The translations under genes and the position numbers were made by a program. Under the pieces are notes generated by a model. It was not told the origin of the DNA, ran no database searches, and worked only from the letters and a program-made list of their open reading frames with translations. A DNA stretch of 64,000 nucleotides from Sacculina carcini. Lineage: Eukaryota; Arthropoda; Thecostraca; Sacculinidae. Shown one piece after another: positions 39,051 through 50,796 of the stretch; position 1 is the stretch's first letter; each line of letters starts with the position of its first letter. The DNA lies in contig OU696574.1 in assembly GCA_916048095.2 (NCBI GenBank), forward strand, positions 6,545,587 through 6,609,586, in the 5' to 3' direction.

Positions 39051-42000
39051 TCTCCCTTTCTACGGAGAGTATCTTCTCGGGGGACGGATGGCACGACCTG
39101 CTCTTGAGACGATCGGCGGAGAGTCGTTTTGAATCAACACCACCGGCGTCGCTGCTCGTGCTTCCAACAGTGTACCAGGACTCGTATCTTCATTTGTTCC
39201 TGGGTCATCACTGACATTGTTTGGCGATGCTGTGGCGGTGTCAGCTGGTCTTATGAAGCCTTTGTTTCGGCGTAAACTCCGTCCGGATTCTGTTAGGACC
39301 TGACATGACCTCGGGTGTTCGGTTGATCTGGAGACAACTCCGCCCCGCTGCCATGTATTGTTCTCTTGTCGGATGTATATGGGTTCTCCAGTATTGAAAT
39401 CGGGGCGGGTTGCTGCCGAGCGATTGTAATGTGTCGCCTGCTCGTCTTGCCGCTCCTGTAGTCTCGCTCGGTGTAAATCTCGGTCAATATTCTGGTTGCT
39501 CACGATGCCTGGAAGGACACCCCTCAGTCTTCTGTTCATCAGGAGCTCGGCAGGGCTGGGTAGTTTCCTGTCGATCGGTGTCGCCCTCAGATTCAAAAGA
39601 GCGAGCTGCTGATCGTCTCCACTCTCATTCACCTTTGTCATTGTTTGCTTTAGCGTTTGTATTGTGCGTTCGATCAAGCCGTTCGACTGGGGGTAGTGTG
39701 GCGAGCTGCTGATGTGATGGATGTTCCATTTTTCCGTAAAGCGTGCGAACTAGTGCGAACTAAATTGTGGTCCGTTGTCGCTCACCATCTTCTCGGGAAT
39801 TCCAAATTCCGCAAATGTCTGCTTAAGTGCATCTTTCACTGCAGTCGAGCTGCAGTACGAAGGCATTCGCCGTACAATTGGGAACTTCGAGTAGTAATCA
39901 GCGATGGCTAGGTATTTCTTGCCACCCCAATCGAAAAGATCGACTCCAACAACTTGCCAGGGTCGAGTTGGTACCTCATGTGGTAGTAACGGTTCCTTCC
40001 GTGGCGCCTTTGCGAATTTGTTACAAACAGGACAGCTCTTGCACATGTCTTCTATGTCCTTGTTGATCCTTACCCAAAATACACATTCCCGAGCCAACAG
40101 CTTGCACTTTTCTTCACCCAGATGTGCCCCGTGCAACTGCTTCAGGATCATGGATGTTCTTGATGATGGGATGACAACGCGCTGTCCTCTCATGACTACA
40201 CCATCAACAATTGATAATTCGTCCCGATATGGCCAGTATGCATGCTGATCCTCCCGGATGTCTCCGATTCTTTCGGGCCATCCCCTGTTTATTGTCTAGC
40301 TGAGTGTTTGCAGCTCAAGGTCCTTTTGTGTCTCATTCCGAATATCTCTGATCCGCTGTGGTTCGAAATGGACGTGGTCGACTTGCACATCAAGATCGAT
40401 ATGATCGTCGCATGCCCCTGGCGCTCTAGACAGTGTGTCGGCCGCTGTAATGGCGTCTGGCTTGGCGTATTTGATCTCGTAGTCATATGGCTGCAGTGCT
40501 AGAAGCATTCTTTGCAGTCGAGGAGGGGCAGCATGAAGGTGTTTCTTCTGAATCATCTCCAGCGGTTTATGATCGCTATGCACCGTCACCGGTCCACCAT
40601 ATATATACGTATGGAATCTCCGACATCCGAAGACTACTGCTAGTAGTTCTCTCAATGTTTGCGTATCGTTTCTCGACATCTGTCAGGGCTTTGGATGCGA
40701 ATGCGATCGGCCTGCCTTCTTGGATGAGCACGGCTCCCAAGCCTTTTTGGGACGCGTCTACTTGGATTTTGGTGAGTTTTTGTGTGTCGTAATATGACAG
40801 CGTCGTTTCTTTCGATATTGCTCCCTTGACGTCCTCGACAGCTGCTGCATGCTGGGGTAGCCAGTCGAAGATTTCCTCCTTTCGCAGCAAGTCTCGCACT
40901 GGTGCCGTTTTCTCAGCCAGGCCGCTTATAAACGGGCTCATGTAGGTTGCCAAACCCAGAAATTCTTGCAATTCAGTCTTGTTGCATGGCTCCTTCATGT
41001 CCTGTAAGTCTTTGACTCTATCCGGGTCTGGGTGTTTCCCGCTTGCGTCAAAAACTGCTCCGAAGAATTTGACGCTACTGCACTTTATGAAGCACTTAAT
41101 GCTGTTAAAAGTCAGTCCCGAACGTCTTGCTACTTTCACCAAGTTGTGAAGACGGATGTCGTGTTCTTCTTCAGTGGTGGAGTACACCACAACGTCGTCG
41201 GCAATGCCAATGGCACCTGGGCATTGCTCGAGTATTGCATCAATTTTTTGTTGGAATAAGTCCTGCGACATCCTCAACCCGAATGGCATTCTGTTGTATC
41301 GGAAACGTCCGAACGGTGTGTTGAACGTCGTGAGTTCGGAACTTGCATCATCCAATTCCACCGACCAGTATCCGTCCTTGGCGTCCAATTTACTAAAGAA
41401 TTTTGCTCCGGCTAACTGGTGCGATATCTTATCAAGTGTGCGGGCGCGGTGGTGAGTTCTCATGATGCATTTGTTGAGGTCCTTTGGGTCCAGACATACT
41501 CTCAATCGTCCGTTTGCTTTCCGCGTACACGTGAGGCTGTTCACCCATTCGGTTGGCTTTGTTACGCGCCCAATAACCCCTTGAGTCTCCATTTCGTTAA
41601 GAGTCTGCTGTAAATCATTTTTACTTTGATTGGTACTTGTCTGGGTGCATGTACCACCGGCTGGGCTCCGGATCGCAAAGCGATGCGGTACTTCCCGGGC
41701 ATGTGTCCGATAGTGTCGAACCTGTCCGGGTATTTTGCCTTCAGTTGATCTGTACTGTGCACTCGGTCAATTGACTCTTGGTCTTGCCGACTATGGTCGT
41801 TCACGGTGTACAAAACTCACGTTTGTCCCAGCTGGCTGCTTGTTGGTGACTCGTTCTTATCATGTCGACGTACCCGCACAATATCAAGCGCCTTGCACGA
41901 CGGCCAGCCGAGGAGAGCCGGGCGTTTTGTGTCGACCACGAAGAAATCTAGTGTAGCGGTTTTGCCATTTTCGTGTCGACATACCAAGCTCATAATGCCG

Positions 42001-43201
42001 AAATGCCTTATAGGCGTTGGTTTACTTGAGTTATCATGGTACGCTGTGAGCACCGACCGGCACGGTCTGGTGTCGCCACTGGCGGGTTTCTCGCGCTGAA
42101 ACAATTTTTGGAACATACGCAATGGCAAAATATTGCCAGCAGCACCGTTATCCACCTTGAATTTCATGCTGAACACGGTGCCAAACCGTTCAGTATCCAG
42201 GTTTGTGTACACTTCATGTTCGGTGCCTTCGACTTCGTCCAAGGTGTTGATGCGGAGTTTGCACACAAGATTGTCGACTTCAATGTCCTCGTCATGCTTT
42301 TCGATTTCATGTGCATTGCGCGGACGCGTTGCGTGACACATTGAAGCCCAATGATCCCGCCTACCACAATTTTTACATGTTGTGCCATACGCGGGGCAGT
42401 TGCGCCGCCCCTGCTCATGTTGTCTTCCACAATACGTGCATGTGACGGAGCGCCCGCCTTTTCACGCGCCTGTCATGCCCTTCTTGCTCGCGTTGAATGA
42501 ATCACCCGATCTGCGCGTGCAGACGGCGTCGTCTGCCTGATGTGTGTCTGTCTGTCTGCCTGCTAGGCCCTTCTTGCTCGCGGATGTTGCTGCATTCCAT
42601 TTCACGGCGTCATATTTCTGCTGGTCTGCTGTATTCATACGGGATAACTGCTCCATATGAGTCAACGATGCCTCGACTGTCCTGCCACTATCTAATACCT
42701 CGGATAGCTTAAGCGTGTCGTGCATGAGGAGTTTTTTTTGCAGCTCGGGGTGTTTGGTGCCAGCGATTACTTGGTCTATAATTCGATCCTCTAATTCCGA
42801 GCACCGTCCGTCTGTGTCGCTATTATCCTTGAAACGACATTTCAGTGCCTGCAGTTTGCACCGTGACACGAAATTCGTCATGTTCTCGTCTGGTGCTTGT
42901 CTAAATCTTTGCAATTCCAAGCGACTGATGCGAAAACTCGTACTAGGCTGGATTTGTCTCGTGAGCTGTTCCCATATATGCTGCGGATCGCGTCGTTCGT
43001 CCTCTGTCATGGTCCAGGAGTTGTACATCCTTATGCCTGTTTCCCCGGCAAACAGAAGTATGTGGTCTACTTGTTTATCCGTCGAGATGTTCTGAACTGA
43101 AAAATACAGCTCGCATTTCTGCCTGAACATGGATATCGCGTTCATTCGGTCTTCATCATCCCAGTTCATACTTGGCGTGAGTCGTTCCATGGCTGCCACC
43201 A

Positions 43202-43363
43202 TGTAATGTCGACAGAACGGTTACACTGTATTGGATGAACTTTGCATACACACACAATGGTATTCACAAACACTCGCAATATGACACCCGCACACCAAGA
43301 CGTCTCGTGGGTGACTGACTTGGTCCAGTGTTTGACATGGGGCGCCATCTAACGCTCCTTACA
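43202..43363 (-). repeat. LTR (5') of gypsy 5
   Basis: 162 bp, two differences from 38889-39050. Confidence 0.92.
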
Positions 43364-46300
43364 CTGATTATTCGCACAACAGCCTGCTGGGCTTACTCAA
43401 CATACGCTCGGCTAGGAATAAGTGTCCACATATCTCCGAGCTTTTAATGTCTCATAACTTTGCTTTTCTATGCCTGGTCGAAACATGGCTCTTGGATACT
43501 GATTTCGGTTCTTTCTCAGCTAATCTCCCTGCTACTTACAGCGTACTGCATGCTCCTCGCTCTTCTTCCGGGTCTGTCAAATCCTCCGGTGGCGGTTTAA
43601 GTATTGTATATAAGTCAACTCTTTCATTTTCTATACTTGCTGTCGCTCAATTTACTTCACAAGCTTTTGAATTCTTGCCGCTATCTTTATCTTTACCCTC
43701 CATGCCAAAATTGGGGATTTTAATTGTATATCGCCCAAATCACCCTGGTACTACACCCATGTTTCTTGACGAGTTTGATTCTCTTATATTTAAATTCTCT
43801 CAACTCTTTTTGGATAACTTCATAATTGTCGGCGACTTTAATTTCTGGCTCGACAATCCTCTGGCTAATCCTTTTGCGTCCGATTTTCTTTCACTTCTTA
43901 ATTCTCATAACTTGGTGATATCAAATTCCACTCCTACTCACACAGCTGGCCATGTTCTCGACCTTATCATTTACCCTTCGACTTTGAGCAAGTTTCGTCT
44001 TTATGATACACTCACATTTCCTCCCGACAATACTTTTTCCGATCATTATCTCCTTTCTTGCCAATTATACTATTCTCCTACCGCACCATTCAAGGGCCCC
44101 TACATCTTTTCCGCACGTGATTACAGGTCGTTCTGTCCTATCATTTTTCAATCTTTGATCTCCTCTCTTTTGCCTCCCATTACCTACCACGGCATTCATC
44201 CCAAATTTGTGTTTGATTTTCTGTCATCTTCTCTCAGTGAAATCAATGAACGATTATTTCCATTGATCACTCGTCGTGTTCGCTCACAGACCCGTCCCCC
44301 TCCGTGGCTTTCGTCGGACTTAGTTCATATGCGAACTTCGTCCCTCCGTCTTGAGCGTAGGTGGCGTCGCTCTCGGTCGCCTAGTGACTGGGACTCTTTT
44401 TGCTCTGCTCGACATTCGTTTCTTTCTGCATTGACCACGGCCAAAGCCGATTTTTATTAGTCACGCCTTGCAGACTGTGCTCGTTCTCCTTCGCGTCAGT
44501 GGTCCACTCTAAAACAGTTGACAGTTGGCAGCTCCTCTCCCAATCCTATTTCGGCTTCTACTTTTGCTCAATTCTTCCTTCAAAAACTAAATTCGGTTCG
44601 TGCCCTACTTCCTACAACCACTACAGTTCTCACTCATACTACTTCATCCTCCACTCTGTCTAGTTTCTTCCATATCTCGGTAGCTCATACTTCTCGCCTT
44701 ATTAAAAAACTTATAATTTCTCGTTGTCCTCTCGATCCGATTAATTTCTCTGCTTTGTCTGACTCTATTCACCTCCTTTCCCCCATTTTTTCCCATGTCA
44801 TCAATTCTTCTTTTCTACATGGTTTATTTTTTGCTGATAAATCTGCTATTGTCACACCAATACTGAAAAAACCCACTCTTGACCCTAACTGTCCTGGTAA
44901 TTACCGCCCTGTTTCCGTTCTGAGCTTCACTGCCAAGCTGCTGGAGTCGGCCATACACGAGCAATTATCACCTTTGATAAACACCGTTCTCGATCCTTTT
45001 CAATCTGGCTTTGTATCTAATCGTTCCACTGAATCTCTCCTTTTGCACCTATTGAACGATATCTTCAATCATTTTGCCTCTGGTGACTCTGTTCTGCTTG
45101 TTCTGCTGGATCTCTCTTCGGCATTTGACCTCGTCGATCATGCAATTTTGTTTGACGACCTTGCCGCTATTGGACTCTCTTCTACGGCTCTTTCATTGAT
45201 GAAGTCATACTTTTCTAATCGTTCTTATTCTGCTCGCTCTAATTCCACTTTTTCGAGTTCTGTAAAACTTTCCAGTGGCGTACCTCAGGGATCAATATTG
45301 GGTCCGTTATTGTTCAATTTGTATATGTCTTCTCTCTGTCCAATTCTTCATCGTTTTCCTATTTCTTACCACATTTATGCGGATGATCTACAGCTTTACT
45401 TTCCTATCTCAAAATTTTCAGAAAATTGCATTTCTGCGGTTTTGAATAATATTACTTCCTGTGCTTCATCACGCCACCTACTTTTGAACCATTCCAAGTC
45501 TGAATATATTGTGTTTCATCCTCCCAAATTATCTCCTCCAATAATTCCATTACCCCTATCTCAGTGTTTTCGTGATCTTGGTGTACATTTTGATCACAAT
45601 CTCTCTTTCCCAATTCACATATCACGTGTGACTCGCTCCTGTCGTCTTATTCTCCGCCAACTTTATCCTATCCGTCGATTCCTTGATAATGCTACAGCAA
45701 TCACACTTGTACAGTTCTTAATTTTCTCCAGGTTAGACTATTGTAACTCTCTTTATCTTCATGTTTCTTGTAAAAATATACGCTCGCTTCAGAAAATTAT
45801 AAACCAATCTTGCCGTTTTGTTTTTCTTCTTCCACCGAGAACGCCCACCTCGAAATTCATCCGCCAACTTGGATGGCTTCCTGCACGGCAGCGAATCCAT
45901 CACAAGGTTTGCTGCATCATCTTCAAGATCACCCACTCCGACTCTGCTCCTCCTTATCTCCGTTCTCTTCTTACTGTTTCTGATCGTCCGGGCCGCTCAC
46001 TATCACGTAGTCTCTTCTGTCCCCGTGCTCTCAACGACTCCACCTGGTCTTCGAAATCTCTTTTTTTCTCTGGACCTCGTTTGTTCAATGAACTTCCTCT
46101 TAAAATTCGATCTTCTCTCTCTTACAGGTCTTTTTCCACTTCTCTTTGTACATATCTTCTCGGTGTCTCCTCTGATGAATAATTATATTGTGTGAATATC
46201 TGTTTGATTTTTTTATCCATAGTTATTTTCAATTGTTCCTTCATAGTATATCGCTGCTTATATCTTTGTTTATGCGATACTGTTTTGTTAATTCCACATT

Positions 46301-46390
46301 GTATACATTTTATAACTAGCCGTTCCTCGCGCCTATGATAATTAGAGCGCTATATGAAATACATGTATTGTTGTTGTTGTTGTTGTTGTT
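43364..46390 (+). mobile_element. 5'-truncated L2/CR1-type LINE (LINE J)
   Basis: Starts at the LTR edge of gypsy 5, just before the endonuclease ('LLGLLNIRSARNK'). It carries endonuclease and RT and ends in agcgctatatgaaatacatgta followed by (TTG)n (about 46369-46391). This 3' end resembles that of LINE B (ggcgctatagcaaatacacg plus (TTG)n), and the coding part aligns throughout with LINE B. ORF1 is missing. Confidence 0.88.
43447..46182 (+). pseudogene. LINE J ORF2: endonuclease and reverse transcriptase, one in-frame stop
   Basis: Endonuclease: 'FAFLCLVETWLLD', 'GILIVYRPNHPG', 'FIIVGDFNFWLD', 'FSDHYLLSC'. Reverse transcriptase: 'NYRPVSVLSFTAKLLESAI', 'LVLLDLSSAFDLVDHAI', 'SGVPQGSILGPLLFNLYM', 'IYADDLQLYF', 'LGVHFDHNL'. 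The C-terminus 'SYRSFSTSLCTYLLG' is L2/CR1-like, without RNase H. The whole stretch stays in one frame, interrupted only by TAG at 44458-44460 between the endonuclease and RT, where LINE B has Lys in 'DFYKSKL'. The true start is lost by 5' truncation; the frame is already open at 43364. This is the best-preserved ORF2 in the window after LINE B. Confidence 0.9.
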
Positions 46391-46391
46391 G
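46369..46391 (+). repeat. (TTG)n tail of LINE J
   Basis: Seven to eight TTG units immediately after the LINE J 3' end. Confidence 0.85.
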
Positions 46392-46860
46392 TATACACAC
46401 GTCCATACGCAAACACACACACAAACATAACACTGACCCTCGCCTCCCCCACACGTGCACAGACATAACACACACATACATTGTCGGCACAGGCACAAAG
46501 GCCGGTGACAGCGGAGTTCACATTTCCGTTTTACTATCTTGATTTGGGGGACGCCATATGGTCTGACAGGCCGGTGCGCCCCATACAAATCAATCATCAT
46601 CATAATCCCGTGACTCTATTCTGTATGTATATTTGCATTTGATGTTTTTCGAGTGCGCAGCCGATTTGTTGTGTTGCTCGAGCTGCGACTTGTGACCAGC
46701 GCACACGTTTTTCTCACATGCAACACAAAACAGGCATTCCTATCCAGCATGTTTTGTTCTGGCCAAATTCGACTTCAGACACACTCGAAACGTTGCCACG
46801 TTGTCACGCTGCCCATATACGTGACGCTCTTGGTGTCTTGCTGGCGTTCATATTATACTA
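46392..46860. other. Non-coding interval with CA-rich module
   Basis: 46393-46520 contains acacgtccatacgcaaacacacacacaa-type sequence ending in ggcacaggcacaaaggccgg. It recurs in expanded form at 47825-48190. The rest is unremarkable, with no gene. Confidence 0.5.
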
Positions 46861-47007
46861 AGCAGTGTTCGAGTTAGTGTTAAGCAAGTTAAGCAGTGCT
46901 ATACTCATAAGCAGTGTTCGTTAATATTATACTTATAAGCAGTGTTCGTTAATATTATACTTATAAGCAGTGTTCGTTAATATTATACTTATAAGCAGTG
47001 TTCGAGT
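46861..47007 (+). repeat. 28-bp tandem repeat (about 3-4 units)
   Basis: The unit gcagtgttcgttaatattat plus acttataa repeats from 46911, 46939, 46967 and 46995, with degenerate forms upstream from 46861. No spacers lie between units. Confidence 0.85.
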
Positions 47008-47328
47008 GTATTATAACATCTTGAATCCGTGATCTGTGTAATTATTTAAATTTACAAGTATTAACATTATTTAAATTACAATTATTAACAGAATGGATTA
47101 ATTTTAGGCGAAACATATACTTATATAGTTAGACAATATTTCAGTGAAAATGAAATTTTTTGTTTTTCACATAAAATGGCATTTTTGTGAGATAATATTT
47201 TTTGGATCACATAAAATTCCCGATGTAAAATTTAAATAAATCACAATTCTCTACACATAACCCATGTAAGCTATACATGCAGATGCACTCACAGACACTC
47301 ATTCACACACGCACTAGTACAGATGAAC

Positions 47329-47330
<2 letters not shown>
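47008..47330. other. AT-rich non-coding interval
   Basis: No gene or element recognised. Confidence 0.5.

Positions 47331-47370
<40 letters not shown>
47331..47370. repeat. (AC)n microsatellite
   Basis: About 20 uninterrupted CA units. Confidence 0.95.
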
Positions 47371-47374
<4 letters not shown>

Positions 47375-47513
47375 ACATTGTCATTTTCATTTAATTGGGT
47401 GAAACATTTATATTGCGCAATTTCTACACAATTTTTCAGATGCGCAGACAGTACAATATTTACAATGCGGCGTTGTACAAACAGACATACATTTACAAAT
47501 ATTAACTTGGGCC

Positions 47514-47515
<2 letters not shown>

Positions 47516-47601
<86 letters not shown>
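47516..47601. repeat. (AC)n microsatellite
   Basis: About 42 uninterrupted CA units. Confidence 0.95.
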
Positions 47602-47602
<1 letters not shown>

Positions 47603-47824
47603 CCACATACATTGGGCGTGAGTGCAGATTTATCACTGTCACTGACAGGTCAGTTCGTATTCTTCGGCATTTCGGCAAGCTGAACGTTATGTATAGCCAC
47701 AAGGACCGCACGCACATGTATACAAGTATAAGCAGCCAGGCAGGCTGGAAAACATGGCTGACAGCCACTAACCCTTCTGCTTTTCAAAACAGGTCTTATT
47801 TTCACCATGTATGACCGATATTCT

Positions 47825-48190
47825 ACACCTGCAGACTCATATATACACGCAAACACACACACAAACATAACACCGACTCCCCCTACACACATACACATAC
47901 ACACATGCACACACACACACACACATGCACACACACACACACACACACCACCACCAATGAGCTGGGCACTGACGCGCTCGCTGGGACAAAAGGCAGAACT
48001 GCAGGACATGATCAACGAGGTCGACGCTGACACACACACATACATACACATACATACACATACACACACATACATACACATACACACATATACATACACA
48101 CACATACACATACTCACACATACATACACACATACATACACCCACAGACATATACCGCCGGCACAGGCACAAAGACCAGTTACAGCGGTG
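47825..48190. repeat. CA/ACAT-rich low-complexity module
   Basis: Begins acacgcaaacacacacacaaac, contains long (AC)n and (ACAT)n runs, and ends with ggcacaggcacaaagacc and ttacagcgg. The ends match 46393-46520, so the module is a longer copy of the same sequence. Confidence 0.7.
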
Positions 48191-48559
48191 ATACAACATG
48201 ATAACAGAAAGACAAGCGTATGCAAACGACAGAAATATACATATATGTATACAAAACTATATAAATAAATATTTGTACAAAAAGCAATACACACGCATCA
48301 AATCTGACAATATATAAGTTATATGCAATGTCAGTAATTATTCATACAAAAATGCATATACTTATTTAATATTATTTCATTTCATTCACACAAAAACAAG
48401 AGACCTGACACTTTTTCATCAAGGAATCCGACTTTGGAACCAATTAGCAAGTCCAATCAAAATGTCCCAAACGATGTCAGCTTTCAAGAAAATAGTAAGA
48501 ACACAATATATTCAGATTTATGATTGATACACATGTTGCTTATGCGTATGGGAATATCT

Positions 48560-50001
48560 TAACGGTGTGGCATGATGAAAAAGCTTTCGTTTTTATTATT
48601 AGTTGTATATATTTCTAGCATTAAAACCCGCCCGTTGTGCGGAGGAATTCATAAAATGAAATTAATATTTATAAATATTTATATTCATATAAAATATTCC
48701 AAATTAAAAAAGACAAATGAAAACTCATAAGTGTCTTACTCAATAGAAAAGTCCAAGTGTGAATATTTTTATTTATTTTGACATAATATTTTCCCTCAAC
48801 CCGCCTCATATATAAACCCACCCATTGTGTGGAATAATTCAGAACACAAACACGTAACAAATCATGAAAATTCTAGCATGTAAACCCGCCCGTCGTGCAA
48901 AACAGTTCATACTATTAAATGTGTATTCAATTCATAAGAGAAAAGGAATATGAAATAAAAAAGAGTGGAGTAACCCATAAAAAGTCTATATTTCTACATT
49001 TTCATATTTATTTTCACAAAATGCCAAAATATTCAGTTTGCCTGAACCGCCTCATATTTATACATGCCCGTCGTGCTGAATAATTCAGAACTCAGACACG
49101 AAACAATGAAAAATGACTACACTTTTCATCATAATGTTTCCAAAATATTTTTATAACTTAACATAACCGTCTAGCATTGAAACCCGCCAGTTGTGCGGAG
49201 AAATTCATAAAATAAAATTCATATTTTATTCATAAACATATTGCAAATTAAAAAAGAAAACAGATATACTCTTTAAAATCTTACTCAATTGAAAAATCTA
49301 AATTTAATTATTATTTTTTTTATTTTGACAAAATATTTTCCTTTAACCCGCCTCATATTTAAACCCGCCCGTCGTGCTGAATAATTAATAAAATAAAATG
49401 CATATTCAATCCATAGAATAAACTGAATACAAATTAAAAAGCAAAAAATTTAACCTGTAAATAAGTTCAGCAATAAAAACTCTAAATGTGAATATTTTAA
49501 TTTCAAATTTGAAAAAATATTATCCCTTAATTCACCTCATATTTAAACCTACCCGTCGTGCGGAATAATTCAGAACACTAACACGTACAAAACAATGAAA
49601 ATTCTAGCATGTAAACCCGCCCGTCGTGCGAAACAGTTCATACTATTAAATTTGTATTCAATTCATAAGAGAAAAGGAATATGAATTAAAAAGGAAAAGA
49701 GTAAATTAATCAAAAAATCAAAATTTATATATTTTTATATTATTTCGACAAAATAGTCTGCCTAAACCGCCTCATATTGAAACCTGCCCTGCGTGCTGAA
49801 TAATTCAAAACTCAGACACGAAACAATGAAAAATGACTAAACTTTTTCATCATAATGTTTCCGAAATATATGTATAACTTAACATCACCATCTAGCATTA
49901 AAACCCGCCCGTTTTGCAGAACAATTAATAAAGTAAAATAAATATTGAATTAATAAAAAACTATTAGAAATTTAATAAGAAAAAGTAAACCCATATAAAG
50001 T
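48560..50001. repeat. AT-rich satellite-like array with a conserved GC box
   Basis: About ten copies of a ~40-bp box of the type catatttaaacccgcccgtcgtgcggaataattca, spaced roughly 90-290 bp apart in AT-rich sequence, with recurring ctagcat and caatgaaaa. Spacing of equivalent boxes (48873 to 49604; 49171 to 49892) suggests a higher-order unit of about 720-730 bp. The array continues after the gypsy 6 and gypsy 7 insertions, at 55822-56090 and near 61330. No gene is seen. Confidence 0.75.
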
Positions 50002-50796
50002 TGTTGGTAGACATTGCTACGCCAAGGTTGACAAACACGCGTGTGTCAACGACACCGGAAACGCTCGGCCAATTGCGTTAAATTCGCTTAGTCTTTACAA
50101 AGACTGTACAATGCGTTGAATTCGCAACTGACAATTCGCCTTTAAAAAGGCGGGGCTAAATTATTCGCTAATTAAATGCTCTTAAAAGAGCAGCTTGATG
50201 AATTTGGCCAATTAGCAGAAAACACGAGTTTTCTCGAACACTATATTGGCGCCGTCCACAAACAATACAAATAGTCGTCGATGACACACACAGATCGAAG
50301 ATACACACGGGTTAATGATACAAACAGCAAAAATGAGCGAGTCGAATAGGGCGAGATCTTGAGGCACTTAACAGCGAGCGATGAGCGGTCCTTCACAGCG
50401 CTCTGCGCGTGACTAAGTGTATTTCGGATTTATGCCAGTATCGGACAATGAGCGCGCTCACCGGAAGTTGTCCGATACTCACATAAATCCGCGCTGCATG
50501 GGTCTACTTGCGCAATGCGCAGAATGATATGTCGTACAGGGAACGCGACGCGAGACAACAATTGCACACATCAAGCAATGCACAACACACTCAATAACAT
50601 ATACATGCAATAACATACGTTCCGCAAATATAGACATGTATGTTTGTGCGTTTATATAGTGATATTAAATAAAACATTAATACATCATAACACACATATA
50701 AATATAAACAACAGTGCACCTTTAAAATAACACAATACATTAATTACCATGACACGTGAACAAATAAGTAAAATATGCAAGGGTGCAGCGCCTACA
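50002..50796 (-). repeat. LTR (3') of gypsy 6
   Basis: 795 bp, TGTTGGTAGACATTGC...GCGCCTACA, flanked by AAGT. Confidence 0.95.

Larger units (their letters stand above)
38889..43363 (-). mobile_element. Broken Ty3/gypsy element (gypsy 5)
   Basis: 162-bp LTRs at 38889-39050 and 43202-43363 with two differences. On the minus strand: gag ('MERLTPSMNWDDEDRMNAIS'), a CCHC-type knuckle region, protease ('KFKVDNGAAGNILPL'), reverse transcriptase ('FFSKLDAKDGYWSVELD', 'GIADDVVVYS'), RNase H ('KIQVDASQKGLGAVLI'), integrase ('HGAHLGEEKCKLLARECVFW', 'SDNGPQFSSH') and a C-terminal region. It is broken at several places but young by LTR similarity. The primer-binding-type TGGTGGCAGCCATGG abuts the LTR. 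The flanks do not carry a matching target duplication and belong to different LINEs. Confidence 0.88.

Noticed and set aside
46861-47007. CRISPR-like array
   Set aside because: The 28-bp units abut each other without spacers, in a eukaryotic context. It is a minisatellite.
47314-48294. Long open frames encoding Cys/Val or His/Thr repeats
   Set aside because: They are translations of (AC)n and (ACAT)n microsatellites, with no domain or conserved start.
48300-48560. Additional LINE fragment (ctttttcatcaaggaatccg region near 48410)
   Set aside because: A short stretch resembles LINE C-terminal coding sequence ('SGIRLWNQLA'-like), but it is too short and isolated to assign.
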